Origin: Methylotenera_A sp031399315
Lineage (GTDB): Bacteria; Pseudomonadota; Gammaproteobacteria; Burkholderiales; Methylophilaceae
Reading direction: 5' to 3'
Assembly (NCBI GenBank): GCA_031399315.1
Contig: JANNOS010000035.1
Coordinates: 1-51,754, forward strand
Length of the DNA stretch: 51,754 bases
Part shown: positions 42,923-50,578 of the stretch, one piece after another
Numbering within the stretch: position 1 is the stretch's first letter
Layout of the letters: the number at the start of each line of letters is the position of its first letter
Made by a program: the position numbers and the translations under genes
The notes under the pieces: model-generated
The model's database searches: none
Told to the model about the DNA's origin: nothing
Seen by the model: only the letters and a program-made list of their open reading frames with translations

Positions 42923-44086
42923 ATGCCAAAAATAGCGATAGTTGCTGGGGAAGCCTCAGGGGATTTGCTGGGTAGTCATTTAATGCGCGCTTTAAAAGCA
43001 CAGCGCAGTGATTTAACATTTATTGGAATTGCTGGCCCAAAAATGGTGGCTGAAGGTGCTAAGTCTTTATTTCCCATAGAAAAACTCTCAGTACGTGGCT
43101 ATGTAGAAGTGCTTATGCACTTATACGGCTTAATTAAGCTGCGTAGAAGTTTATACAAACAATTATTGGCCGAAAAACCAGATATTTTCATCGGTGTAGA
43201 TGCACCAGACTTTAACTTTTGGTTAGAGCGTAAATTTAAAAAGCAGGGCATTCCAGCCATTCATTACGTGAGCCCCTCTATTTGGGCATGGCGACGCGGG
43301 CGTATGGGTAAAATCAAGCGCGCCGTCTCGCACGTATTGGCTTTATTTCCGTTTGAAGCGCCGTTATATGAAAAAGCAGGTGTACCTGTGACATTTGTTG
43401 GGCATCCGCTAGCGGATGAAATACCGCTCAAGCCCAATAAAAAAGGCGCACGCGAGATACTTAAGATTGAAAAAAGCAAATCTGTCATCGCCATGTTGCC
43501 AGGGAGTCGCCAATCTGAAGTGCAACAACATGCGGATTTATTTGTTAAAACTGCGATAATTATTAGCCAAGATAACGAAAATACGCAGTTTTTAGTGCCA
43601 CTTATTACGCGTGAAACACGTAAGATTTTTGAGCAGGTACTATATAAAAACCTGCATGATAAAAACCCAAATGATAAAAATGCGCCTGAAAATTTAGATC
43701 TGGATATATTATTTGGTCATGCACATGACGCGATGGAAGCCGCAGATATTGTGCTAGTAGCCTCTGGCACCGCCACGCTAGAAGCCGCGCTGCTCAAGCG
43801 CCCCATGGTCATTACCTACCGCATGCCAACCTTAAGCTGGTGGATATTAAAACGCATGAACTATTTGCCATATGTGGGGTTGCCCAATATTTTGGCTCGT
43901 AAATTTGTGGTGCCAGAGCTTTTGCAAAAAGAGGCCACGCCACAAAAATTGGCAGATGCCGTTTCTTTGTTGTTAGTGGATAAAATCCGCACACAAGAAA
44001 TCAAAGATGAATTTACCGCGATTCACCAAACATTGAAGCAGAATAGCGCTAAAAAAGCGGCGGAAGTGATTTTGAGTTATCTCTAA
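42923..44086 (+). CDS. lpxB: Lipid-A-disaccharide synthase
   Basis: LpxB (387 residues) is a peripheral inner-membrane GT-B glycosyltransferase that joins UDP-diacylglucosamine and lipid X. Conserved blocks are VAGEASGDLLGSHLMRAL, VDAPDFNFWLERKFKKQGIPAIHYVSPSIWAWR, FPFEAPLYEKAGVPVTFVGHPL and ASGTATLEAALLKRPMVITYR. It follows lpxA by 18 bases. Confidence 0.96.
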   Translation: MPKIAIVAGEASGDLLGSHLMRALKAQRSDLTFIGIAGPKMVAEGAKSLFPIEKLSVRGYVEVLMHLYGLIKLRRSLYKQLLAEKPDIFIGVDAPDFNFWLERKFKKQGIPAIHYVSPSIWAWRRGRMGKIKRAVSHVLALFPFEAPLYEKAGVPVTFVGHPLADEIPLKPNKKGAREILKIEKSKSVIAMLPGSRQSEVQQHADLFVKTAIIISQDNENTQFLVPLITRETRKIFEQVLYKNLHDKNPNDKNAPENLDLDILFGHAHDAMEAADIVLVASGTATLEAALLKRPMVITYRMPTLSWWILKRMNYLPYVGLPNILARKFVVPELLQKEATPQKLADAVSLLLVDKIRTQEIKDEFTAIHQTLKQNSAKKAAEVILSYL

Positions 44087-44127
44087 ACTTATTAACTTGA
44101 ATAGTATTCAGCGATAATAATTAATAC

Positions 44128-44239
44128 CGTCATTCCCGCGTAGGCGGGAATCCAGACAAGGTGAAGGTTAATGTGGTAACCGTCTGAGATAAAGCTAAGC
44201 ATGTGATTTACCTAGATTCCCGCCTACGCGGGAATGACG
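44128..44239. repeat. REPIN-like inverted pair of palindromic repeats
   Basis: Two perfect 25-bp inverted copies lie at 44128-44152 and 44215-44239, separated by 62 bp. Each copy is itself a hairpin (TTCCCGC and GCGGGAA around GTAG) with a GTCA flank. The ATTCCC...GGGAAT core resembles widespread proteobacterial REP/dRS3-type repeats. The whole element lies in the lpxB-rnhB gap, which is otherwise empty (44087-44260). Confidence 0.85.
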
Positions 44240-44260
44240 AATAGAATGAATTGAGTTTTT

Positions 44261-44836
44261 ATGCAACTAATATGCGGCGTGGATGAAGCAGGGCGCGGGC
44301 CCTTGGCGGGCAGTGTCTATGCGGCAGCAGTGATATTAGACGTGAACAATCCGATTGAAGGCTTGGCGGATTCTAAAAAACTCTCTGAGAAAAAGCGCGA
44401 TTTTTTAAGTGGTGAAATTAAAACCAAAGCGCTGGCATGGGGTATTGCCAGTTGTACATGCCAAGAAATCGATGAAATTAACATACTGCAAGCCAGCCTA
44501 CTGGCCATGAAGCGCGCCATAGAGAACATGCAAGCACAATTCAATATTGTTCCAGACTTAGTTCAGGTAGATGGCAATAAATGTCCAAAAGTCAGTTTGC
44601 CGTGTGAGGCGATTGTGAAGGGAGATAGTAAAGTACAAGCCATTTCAGCGGCATCTATCTTGGCAAAGGTTGCGCGCGATGCAGAGTTATACGCATTAGA
44701 CAAAATCTACCCACAATATGGCTTTGCGCAACATAAAGGCTACCCAAGCGCCGCGCATCTATTGGCTCTACAGGCATATGGCATTTGTCCGCAACACCGA
44801 TTGAGTTATGCGCCCGTGAAGGCTTTAATTAATTAG
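44261..44836 (+). CDS. rnhB: Ribonuclease HII
   Basis: The 191-residue RNase HII removes ribonucleotides from DNA. Active-site residues appear in ICGVDEAGRGPLAGSVYAAAVIL (Asp, Glu), LVQVDGNKCP (Asp) and AKVARDAELYALDKIYPQYGFAQHKGYPSAAH. It normally follows lpxB, and here the REPIN-like element separates them. Convergent with the next gene. Confidence 0.95.
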   Translation: MQLICGVDEAGRGPLAGSVYAAAVILDVNNPIEGLADSKKLSEKKRDFLSGEIKTKALAWGIASCTCQEIDEINILQASLLAMKRAIENMQAQFNIVPDLVQVDGNKCPKVSLPCEAIVKGDSKVQAISAASILAKVARDAELYALDKIYPQYGFAQHKGYPSAAHLLALQAYGICPQHRLSYAPVKALIN

Positions 44837-44861
44837 TGGTGTATAAGGTTTCTGAGAGTCA

Positions 44862-45524
44862 TTATATGGGCTCTGTATTGATACGCATTGGTAGGCGAAA
44901 GTTTTCAATGCCTATAACCCACCATTCGTTTAGCACGTCACCCTCAGATGACACCTTGCGAAGCTGAGGAAGAACGTCGGTCAATGCCGATGTGAGAGCT
45001 AAATCAACAGTGACAAGAAGCTTTACAAGCTGAATGTAAAAAACTTTTCGATGAGTCGTTAGAGAAAGGTCGATCAATGTAGTTCCGAAGAGAGAATTCA
45101 GAGCAGTCACTGTCTTAGGACGAGATAGCGCGCTTGAAGCATGACTTAAGCCATGTCGCACAGCAGAGAGCATTAAATCGGGATTTTCCTCAAGGCATTC
45201 GTATGCTTTGAATAGATTGAGATATCTTTGCGTTCTACTCCCAGTAGAGTAGGTTTCACCTAATAATAGAATTGCTTGTGATAGCTTTGGAAAAGACGAA
45301 ACATCTATAAGAAGAAATAATTTTTGGCCAGATGGAGTGTGAAGGGCACAAAATGCTGCAGGTGGAATAGGCATAGCCCCGCCTTTAGGGTGGCATATGA
45401 ATCGGTACGGAGAATGCCAAACGCTCCGTACATGTAGATGTGCCTTTGAAAGCCCTGATGAGCGATGATAACTCATTGGGACAAGCTTTAAATGGTAGAA
45501 GGTAGGAGTATATGAGACGGACAT
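44862..45524 (-). CDS. Unknown protein with RxxxxH motif (possible HEPN domain)
   Basis: This 220-residue protein is not confidently recognised. The middle-to-C-terminal part is helical: QRYLNLFKAYECLEENPDLML (~100-119), then AVRHGLSHASSALS, with Arg123 and His128 forming an R-x4-H pair, then more helices including HRKVFYIQLVKLLVTVDLALTSAL. R-x4-6-H after a long helix is the hallmark of HEPN nucleases and HEPN-like toxin or defence proteins; this is inference from the motif. The N-terminal ~70 residues are different and proline- and histidine-rich. No signal peptide. No clear ribosome site precedes 45524 or the alternative ATG 45476. It sits alone between rnhB and the RsmI-like gene, as acquired cargo would. 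Confidence 0.6.
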   Translation of the reverse strand: MSVSYTPTFYHLKLVPMSYHRSSGLSKAHLHVRSVWHSPYRFICHPKGGAMPIPPAAFCALHTPSGQKLFLLIDVSSFPKLSQAILLLGETYSTGSRTQRYLNLFKAYECLEENPDLMLSAVRHGLSHASSALSRPKTVTALNSLFGTTLIDLSLTTHRKVFYIQLVKLLVTVDLALTSALTDVLPQLRKVSSEGDVLNEWWVIGIENFRLPMRINTEPI

Positions 45525-45552
45525 TTGTAAAATTTTATTGTATTAATAAGGG

Positions 45553-45579
45553 GTTGCTAGCTCTATCTAAGCTAGCAAC
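45553..45579. repeat. Perfect 9-bp inverted repeat across the RsmI-like stop codon
   Basis: GTTGCTAGC (45553-45561) and GCTAGCAAC (45571-45579) flank TCTATCTAA. The right arm encodes the last codons of the methylase gene and the loop holds its TAG stop (45567-45569). No U-run follows on either strand. It may be a 3' stability hairpin or a scar of insertion. Confidence 0.75.
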
Positions 45580-46277
45580 AAAAACACTGTCGGTTTTTTA
45601 TTCAAGTCTGGCAACGCACTTTGTTTCCATTCACTAATGTGCTTCGTCATTATCATTTCATCTTGCAAACTGACGTGGCAGGCAATACACAAGCGGGTGT
45701 TGGCATTGCAGGCGCTCAAAATCGCTTCTAGCATTTGCTGGTTGCGGTAGGGTGTTTCTATAAATATTTGTGTTTCTTTATAGGTTTGTGCACGTTTTTC
45801 GATTTCTTTAAGTTTTGCTACGCGCGCGGCTTTATCCACTGGCAAGTAGCCTAGAAACGCGAAGCTCTGCCCGTTAAGGCCAGAAGCCATCAGCGCCAAT
45901 AAAATCGCGCTAGGGCCTGTTAGCGGCACTGTGCGGATGCCTTTTTGATGCGCCAGCGCCACCAATTTCGCGCCAGGGTCTGCCACCGCAGGGCAACCTG
46001 CCTCTGACATTAAGCCAACATCGTGCCCAGCCAGTAGGGGCTTGAGGAGATTTGGTAGGGTTTTGTCATCGGTATGCTCGTTCAATAATTCAAGCTGTAA
46101 TTCGCGTATGGGTTTGAGTGGTTTGATTAAACTTAAAAACTGGCGGGCGGACTTTTCATTTTCTACCACAAAATGTTCTAGTTTTTGCGTTTGCGTAACG
46201 ACATTAGGTGGTAACACTTGGGTGATATTGTCGTCGCCGAGTGTGACGGGGATTAAGTAAAGTGTGCCGAATTTCAC
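45567..46277 (-). CDS. RsmI-like SAM-dependent methyltransferase (tetrapyrrole methylase fold)
   Basis: This 236-residue member of the TP-methylase superfamily starts MKFGTLYLIPVTLGDD. It carries LMSEAGCPAVADPGAKLVALAHQKGIRTVPLTGPSAILLALMASGL and IFIETPYRNQQMLEAIL. Canonical RsmI (16S rRNA 2'-O-methylation of C1402) is longer (~280 residues) and starts with ATPIGNLxD, which is absent here. This is the shorter paralogue family often found near maf in betaproteobacteria. Substrate unproven. Confidence 0.82.
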   Translation of the reverse strand: MKFGTLYLIPVTLGDDNITQVLPPNVVTQTQKLEHFVVENEKSARQFLSLIKPLKPIRELQLELLNEHTDDKTLPNLLKPLLAGHDVGLMSEAGCPAVADPGAKLVALAHQKGIRTVPLTGPSAILLALMASGLNGQSFAFLGYLPVDKAARVAKLKEIEKRAQTYKETQIFIETPYRNQQMLEAILSACNANTRLCIACHVSLQDEMIMTKHISEWKQSALPDLNKKPTVFLLLA

Positions 46278-46295
46278 GTTTTATACTCTTTTATG

Positions 46296-46380
46296 CGTCA
46301 TTGCGAGGAATGAAATGACGAAGCAATCCATTTAAAACACTGTTTTGGATTGCCACGTCGCTACGCTCCTCGCAATGACG
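46296..46380. repeat. REP-like palindrome (GTCATTGCGAGG...CCTCGCAATGAC type)
   Basis: CGTCATTGCGAGGA (46296-46309) pairs with TCCTCGCAATGACG (46367-46380), a 14-bp perfect arm. Inside, GCAATCCA pairs with TGGATTGC. The arms match a repeat type found between genes in many bacteria. It lies in the 122-bp gap between the DUF4139-type gene and the RsmI-like gene. Confidence 0.85.
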
Positions 46381-46399
46381 GTTAAGCATTTCATAAAGT

Positions 46400-47863
46400 T
46401 TAATACTTTACTTGTGCACGGTAAGTGAGTGTTGTACTACCTTCAGCGGGAATATCAATCTTCCACAACGCTAAATGGCTATTGGCTTTGTTGTGCGGTG
46501 CGGATTCAGACACAATCTTCCAGTCGCCACCAATGGGCTCTTGCACAGTCACGGTCACTTTCTCTTTTTTAGCATTTTTAAGGGTTAACTCAAATGCACT
46601 TTCATACGCGCTGTGGCCTTTTTGCGGGTTAGGCAATAATTTAAAATCGGTCTGTTTTCTGTCTGCAGTCACGTCAAATGCTTCACCAAGTTTTAAACGC
46701 ACTGTCTCATTTTTGGGTGTGTGGTCAATATTATCTTCGCCCACAAATTGCGCATTGCCTTTGCTGTCTTTTTTGTACACGCGCAACACGCCTTTTGGCA
46801 ATGGCATGCCGAGTTTGCTGGCTTCTTTGTTATCGAACTCAATAAATACACCTACTTTCATCTTGGTGCCGATTTCGCCATATTGGCCTTGGTAGTAGTA
46901 TTCCGCACCTTTTAACACCAGCTCTTTACGTGCTGGCACGCCAGAAGCCGAAAGTAGCGCCACTTGCTTCGTTTGGCTTTCCATAATATTAGTTGGGCGG
47001 TCCAGCGTGTATAAATGATATTCCAGCAAGCCTTCTTCTTGCATGGGCGCAGCCGCATCGGCAGCCATGCTTTCCATACGCATCGTTTTTGCCATCGGGC
47101 GCATTTGCTCTTGCACGCGGTTCACATCACCAGCAACCAATTGCAATTTAGCATTTTTGTAACTGGCGCCACTGGTGTTGGTGAGCGTGACCCAGCCCGA
47201 TAAATCCAGCATATTTTCTTTATCATTCAACTCGGCTACGTAATCGGCTTTCCAGCCCAATCCGCCTGTCAAATAACTTAATTCTACGGTTTGGTCACTT
47301 ACGCCTTTATTGTTAATTTGCGTGACAAGTGTCGGCCTGTCGCGTAAATTTTCCGGCACGTTGTCATAGACAATTCTACCTGGCAAGCCTGTTTCGATGC
47401 GGTTACCTATTTTTAATACTACACCGTCATTGGCGGAGAGCACGGTCGCCTGTTCTGTGGTTTCTTCGCCCGTTTTGTAGTTGGTTTTGACGATGCTAAC
47501 CGTTTTACCGACATATTTCTCTAACATTTTATGCGGAGTGAGCAAATCGAAATCAAAATTTTGTTCTAGCAGTGATAAGCTGCCAGGCGCGTTAATGCTG
47601 CGTAGTAGCGCGGTTTCAGGGCGCATTTGCGCACTTACATCACGCAAAGCCAATGCGTTTAAACCTGCTTTAATACTCACTTTGCGCGTATCTTTAACTA
47701 ATGCTAAGTCTTGGTTGTAAATAGTAACGGCGACGCTTTGCTGATCATTTAACGTACTTCTAGCTTCTGTTAAATTGGTTTCTTGATTTTTATCCAAAGC
47801 AAAAGCTCCCGTAAAAAATGCCGAAAGAATGGCGAAAGAAATATACCGATGTTTTAAACGCAT
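46400..47863 (-). CDS. Secreted DUF4139-type protein
   Basis: This 487-residue protein has a signal peptide (MRLKHRYISFAILSAFFTGAFA) starting at 47863, where GGAGA precedes the ATG; the longer reading from 47926 adds an unlikely leader. The N-terminal part (VAVTIYNQDLALVKDTRKVSIKAGLNALALRDVSAQMRPETALL) and the middle (YLTGGLGWKADYVAELNDKENMLDLSGWVTLTNTSGASYKNAKLQLVAGDVN) match the DUF4139 family. It ends in beta-rich repeats (LTYRAQVKY). Periplasmic or surface location is likely. Biochemical role unknown. Confidence 0.8.
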   Translation of the reverse strand: MRLKHRYISFAILSAFFTGAFALDKNQETNLTEARSTLNDQQSVAVTIYNQDLALVKDTRKVSIKAGLNALALRDVSAQMRPETALLRSINAPGSLSLLEQNFDFDLLTPHKMLEKYVGKTVSIVKTNYKTGEETTEQATVLSANDGVVLKIGNRIETGLPGRIVYDNVPENLRDRPTLVTQINNKGVSDQTVELSYLTGGLGWKADYVAELNDKENMLDLSGWVTLTNTSGASYKNAKLQLVAGDVNRVQEQMRPMAKTMRMESMAADAAAPMQEEGLLEYHLYTLDRPTNIMESQTKQVALLSASGVPARKELVLKGAEYYYQGQYGEIGTKMKVGVFIEFDNKEASKLGMPLPKGVLRVYKKDSKGNAQFVGEDNIDHTPKNETVRLKLGEAFDVTADRKQTDFKLLPNPQKGHSAYESAFELTLKNAKKEKVTVTVQEPIGGDWKIVSESAPHNKANSHLALWKIDIPAEGSTTLTYRAQVKY

Positions 47864-47985
47864 AACAAATCTCCAAAAAATGTGTGAAATTTCAGCGCTT
47901 GATATGCCATTGTAAATACATTTCATGCGCCTTATTGAGTTAAACGTTGCTGTGTGGCGACTGGGGTTAAATATTTTTTAAGTTT

Positions 47986-48567
47986 TTAAATTACACTGAC
48001 ATTTTCATTCTGCAGCATCGTGATAAGTTTGATAAGCGGCAAGCCGATTAAGGCATTTGGATCGTCGCCTAGCATGCGTTCCATCAGCGCAATGCCTAAG
48101 CCTTCAGATTTTGCACTGCCCGCACATTGATAGGGCTGTTCTTTAGATAAGTAGTTTTCTATTTGTTCATCGGTAAGTTGCCTAAAGCGCACCAAATAGG
48201 GCACAACTTGCGCTTGCATAGTATCTGTTGCAGCATTATACAAACACAGTGCACTATGAAAAGTGACTTCACGCCCACGCATTTTTTGTAATTGCTTGGT
48301 TGCATTGGTGTGGTTAAGCGGCTTGCCTAGTTGCTCGCCATCGAGTGTGGCAACTTGGTCACAGCCAATGATGAGTGCGTGTGGATACTCGCTACCAATT
48401 TTTCTTGCCTTTTCTTGTGCCAACCTAAGCGCGGTTTCATGCGGTTTTTCATCAGGCAATGCTGTTTCATCTATTTTGGGGGCAATGCTGGTGAATGGAA
48501 TTTGCAGCTTTTGCAAAAGCTGGCGTCGGTATTCAGATGAAGAAGCTAAAATTAAGGTTTGTTTCAT
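47986..48567 (-). CDS. Maf-like nucleotide pyrophosphatase (YceF type)
   Basis: This 193-residue house-cleaning pyrophosphatase of the Maf/HAM1 fold starts LILASSSEYRRQLLQKLQIPF. It carries the active-site Asp in ALIIGCDQVATLDG and the block CAGSAKSEGLGIALMERMLGDDPNALIGLPL. The SEYR and CAGSAKSEG patterns fit the YceF subfamily, which acts on m7GTP, rather than YhdE (dTTP/UTP). Subfamily is by motif only. Confidence 0.9.
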   Translation of the reverse strand: MKQTLILASSSEYRRQLLQKLQIPFTSIAPKIDETALPDEKPHETALRLAQEKARKIGSEYPHALIIGCDQVATLDGEQLGKPLNHTNATKQLQKMRGREVTFHSALCLYNAATDTMQAQVVPYLVRFRQLTDEQIENYLSKEQPYQCAGSAKSEGLGIALMERMLGDDPNALIGLPLIKLITMLQNENVSVI

Positions 48568-48581
48568 AATCGTGTTTTGTT

Positions 48582-48610
48582 TATATCGTTGTATTTATAT
48601 TGTTGTATTT
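48582..48610. repeat. Two near-identical 15-bp tandem units upstream of maf
   Basis: TATATCGTTGTATTT (48582-48596) and TATATTGTTGTATTT (48596-48610) repeat with a 14-bp period just before the maf start. It is probably a simple duplication within the promoter region. Confidence 0.7.
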
Positions 48611-48614
48611 TAAA

Positions 48615-48648
48615 GCAAAAAAGCCGACAGGGTAATTCTGTCGGCTTA
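48615..48648 (-). terminator. Intrinsic terminator after the carboxyltransferase gene
   Basis: AAGCCGACAG (48622-48631) and CTGTCGGCTT (48639-48648) form a perfect 10-bp stem. On the minus strand it is followed by TTTT and a further T-rich stretch. It ends the pycA-pycB transcript before maf. Confidence 0.88.
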
Positions 48649-48667
48649 TGCTTAACGCATCATCAAA

Positions 48668-50506
48668 TTAATCAGGTTGAATTTCAATAAGCGATTCATC
48701 AGGCGTGACTGTATCGCCTTTAGTAACGTGTACGGCAACTACAGTCCCTGTTTTAGAGGCCTGAATTTCATTTTCCATTTTCATGGCTTCAATCACCAAC
48801 ACGCCATCACCTGCGGTGACTTTGTCGCCTGTTTTAACTTTAACTGCCACAATAGTGCCCGGCATTGCGGTTGTGACACAGCCTGCGTGGTGTGGGCGAG
48901 GGCGACCGCTGGATGTGGTAGAAGCTTTCTTCTTGGCACCAGCTTTGCCGCCACTAGAGACTTCAATTTCGCTTAATGTTTCAACCACAACCTCTTCTGA
49001 TATACCGTCTACAGACACATAGAATGGGCGTTTTTCTTCCCCAGCGTTGCCGCTGCCAGTGAGTACAATGTGGAATGTTTCACCATGTAATGTGACGTTA
49101 AATTCGTTTGGCGCATAGCGCGCTGCAGACGTATTTACCGCATCTTTGGTTAATAAAGGCTCAGGTTTTAGGCTGCCAGCATTGCGTTCTTGCAGGAAAG
49201 TTTGGCCAATATCTGGGAACATGGCGTAAGTCAGTACATCTTCCTCAGATTGTGCGATTCGTTCTGTTTCAGCTTGCAATTTAGCCATTTCTGGCTCTAA
49301 CAAATCGGCAGGGCGACATGTAATCACCTCAGCACTGCCCACAGCTAATTTTTTAACTGACTGGCTAACGGGTGAAGGCGCCTGACCATATTGCCCAAGG
49401 AAATAGTTTTTCACTTCATTGGTGATAGATTTGTAGCGCTCGCCAGTCATCACGTTTAAGACTGCTTGTGTACCCACAATCTGTGAAGTAGGCGTCACTA
49501 GCGGAGGAAAGCCCAAATCTTCGCGCACGCGCGGGATTTCAGCCAGTACGGCATCCATTTTATCGAGTGCGTTTTGCTCTTTTAATTGATTAGACAAGTT
49601 AGAAATCATGCCACCTGGTACTTGGTTAATTAGCACGCGGGTATCCACGCCAGTGAAATCACTTTCATATTGCCAATATTTTTTTCGCACTTCGCGGAAA
49701 TAAGCAGTAATTTCTTGTAGTTTAACTAAATCTAAACCTGTGTCGTATGGTGTGCCTTTAAGCGCAGCCACCATACTTTCTGTAGACGGGTGACTTGCAC
49801 CTTCACCAAATGAAGAGTTGCAAGTATCGATGATGCTAGCGCCATTTTCAATCGCTTTCATTAATGCAATATTGGCGAAACCTGAGGTAGCATGACTGTG
49901 TACGTGTATAGGCAACTTAACCACGGCTTTAATCGCTTTGACTAAATCTCCAGCAATGGTTGGCGTTAAAATGCCAGCCATATCTTTAATGCCGATACTG
50001 TCAGCACCCATTTCTTCTAACTGCTTAGCCATGCTCACAAAATAAGCCACATCATGCACAGGGCTTGTTGTATAGGAAAGCGTTCCAATAGCATGTTTCT
50101 TCACTTTTTTAACTGCTAAAATCGCTTCGCGCATATTGCGTATATCGTTCAAGGCATCGAACACACGAAACACATCAACGCCGCCATTAGCTGCCTGTTT
50201 AACAAAGGCATGCACGACATCATCAGAGTAATGGCGGTAGCCGAGCAGATTTTGACCACGCAATAACATATTGATTTGGCTATTTGGCAGCGCTTTACGC
50301 AGTTTAGCTAAACGCTCCCACGGGTCTTCTTTTAGGAATCTTACACAAGCATCAAAGGTGGCGCCGCCCCAAGCCTCAATTGACCAAAAGCCAATGGCGT
50401 CTAGCTTCTTGCAAATAGGCAGCATATCCTCGGTGCGCATACGTGTCGCGATAAGTGATTGATGCCCGTCACGTAAAACCAGTTCTGTGATGTGTATTTT
50501 GCTCAT
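48668..50506 (-). CDS. pycB: Pyruvate carboxylase subunit B / oxaloacetate decarboxylase alpha-type carboxyltransferase
   Basis: This 612-residue protein joins a carboxyltransferase domain (residues ~5-460) to a C-terminal biotinyl domain. The metal-binding start is LVLRDGHQSLIATRMRTEDM; FDALNDIRNMREAI, GIKDMAGILTPTIAGDL and the metal-ligand HVHSHATSG are conserved. Biotin attaches at Lys576 in VIEAMKMENEIQ. With an ATP-dependent biotin carboxylase immediately upstream it most likely makes oxaloacetate from pyruvate as a two-subunit enzyme. No sodium-pump beta or gamma subunit is present, which argues against the decarboxylase. Assimilation of C1 carbon needs such anaplerosis. Confidence 0.88.
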   Translation of the reverse strand: MSKIHITELVLRDGHQSLIATRMRTEDMLPICKKLDAIGFWSIEAWGGATFDACVRFLKEDPWERLAKLRKALPNSQINMLLRGQNLLGYRHYSDDVVHAFVKQAANGGVDVFRVFDALNDIRNMREAILAVKKVKKHAIGTLSYTTSPVHDVAYFVSMAKQLEEMGADSIGIKDMAGILTPTIAGDLVKAIKAVVKLPIHVHSHATSGFANIALMKAIENGASIIDTCNSSFGEGASHPSTESMVAALKGTPYDTGLDLVKLQEITAYFREVRKKYWQYESDFTGVDTRVLINQVPGGMISNLSNQLKEQNALDKMDAVLAEIPRVREDLGFPPLVTPTSQIVGTQAVLNVMTGERYKSITNEVKNYFLGQYGQAPSPVSQSVKKLAVGSAEVITCRPADLLEPEMAKLQAETERIAQSEEDVLTYAMFPDIGQTFLQERNAGSLKPEPLLTKDAVNTSAARYAPNEFNVTLHGETFHIVLTGSGNAGEEKRPFYVSVDGISEEVVVETLSEIEVSSGGKAGAKKKASTTSSGRPRPHHAGCVTTAMPGTIVAVKVKTGDKVTAGDGVLVIEAMKMENEIQASKTGTVVAVHVTKGDTVTPDESLIEIQPD

Positions 50507-50578
50507 AGATTTATTTCTTTAGTAAAGTTTAAGTCTGAATGTAAGGTTTAAGTCTTAAAAGTTAAATATGATTCTCAA

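Noticed and set aside
44128..44239. CRISPR-like or transposon-end interpretation of the inverted repeats
   Set aside because: Only two inverted copies, no spacers array, no transposase and no target-site duplication visible; a REPIN form fits better.
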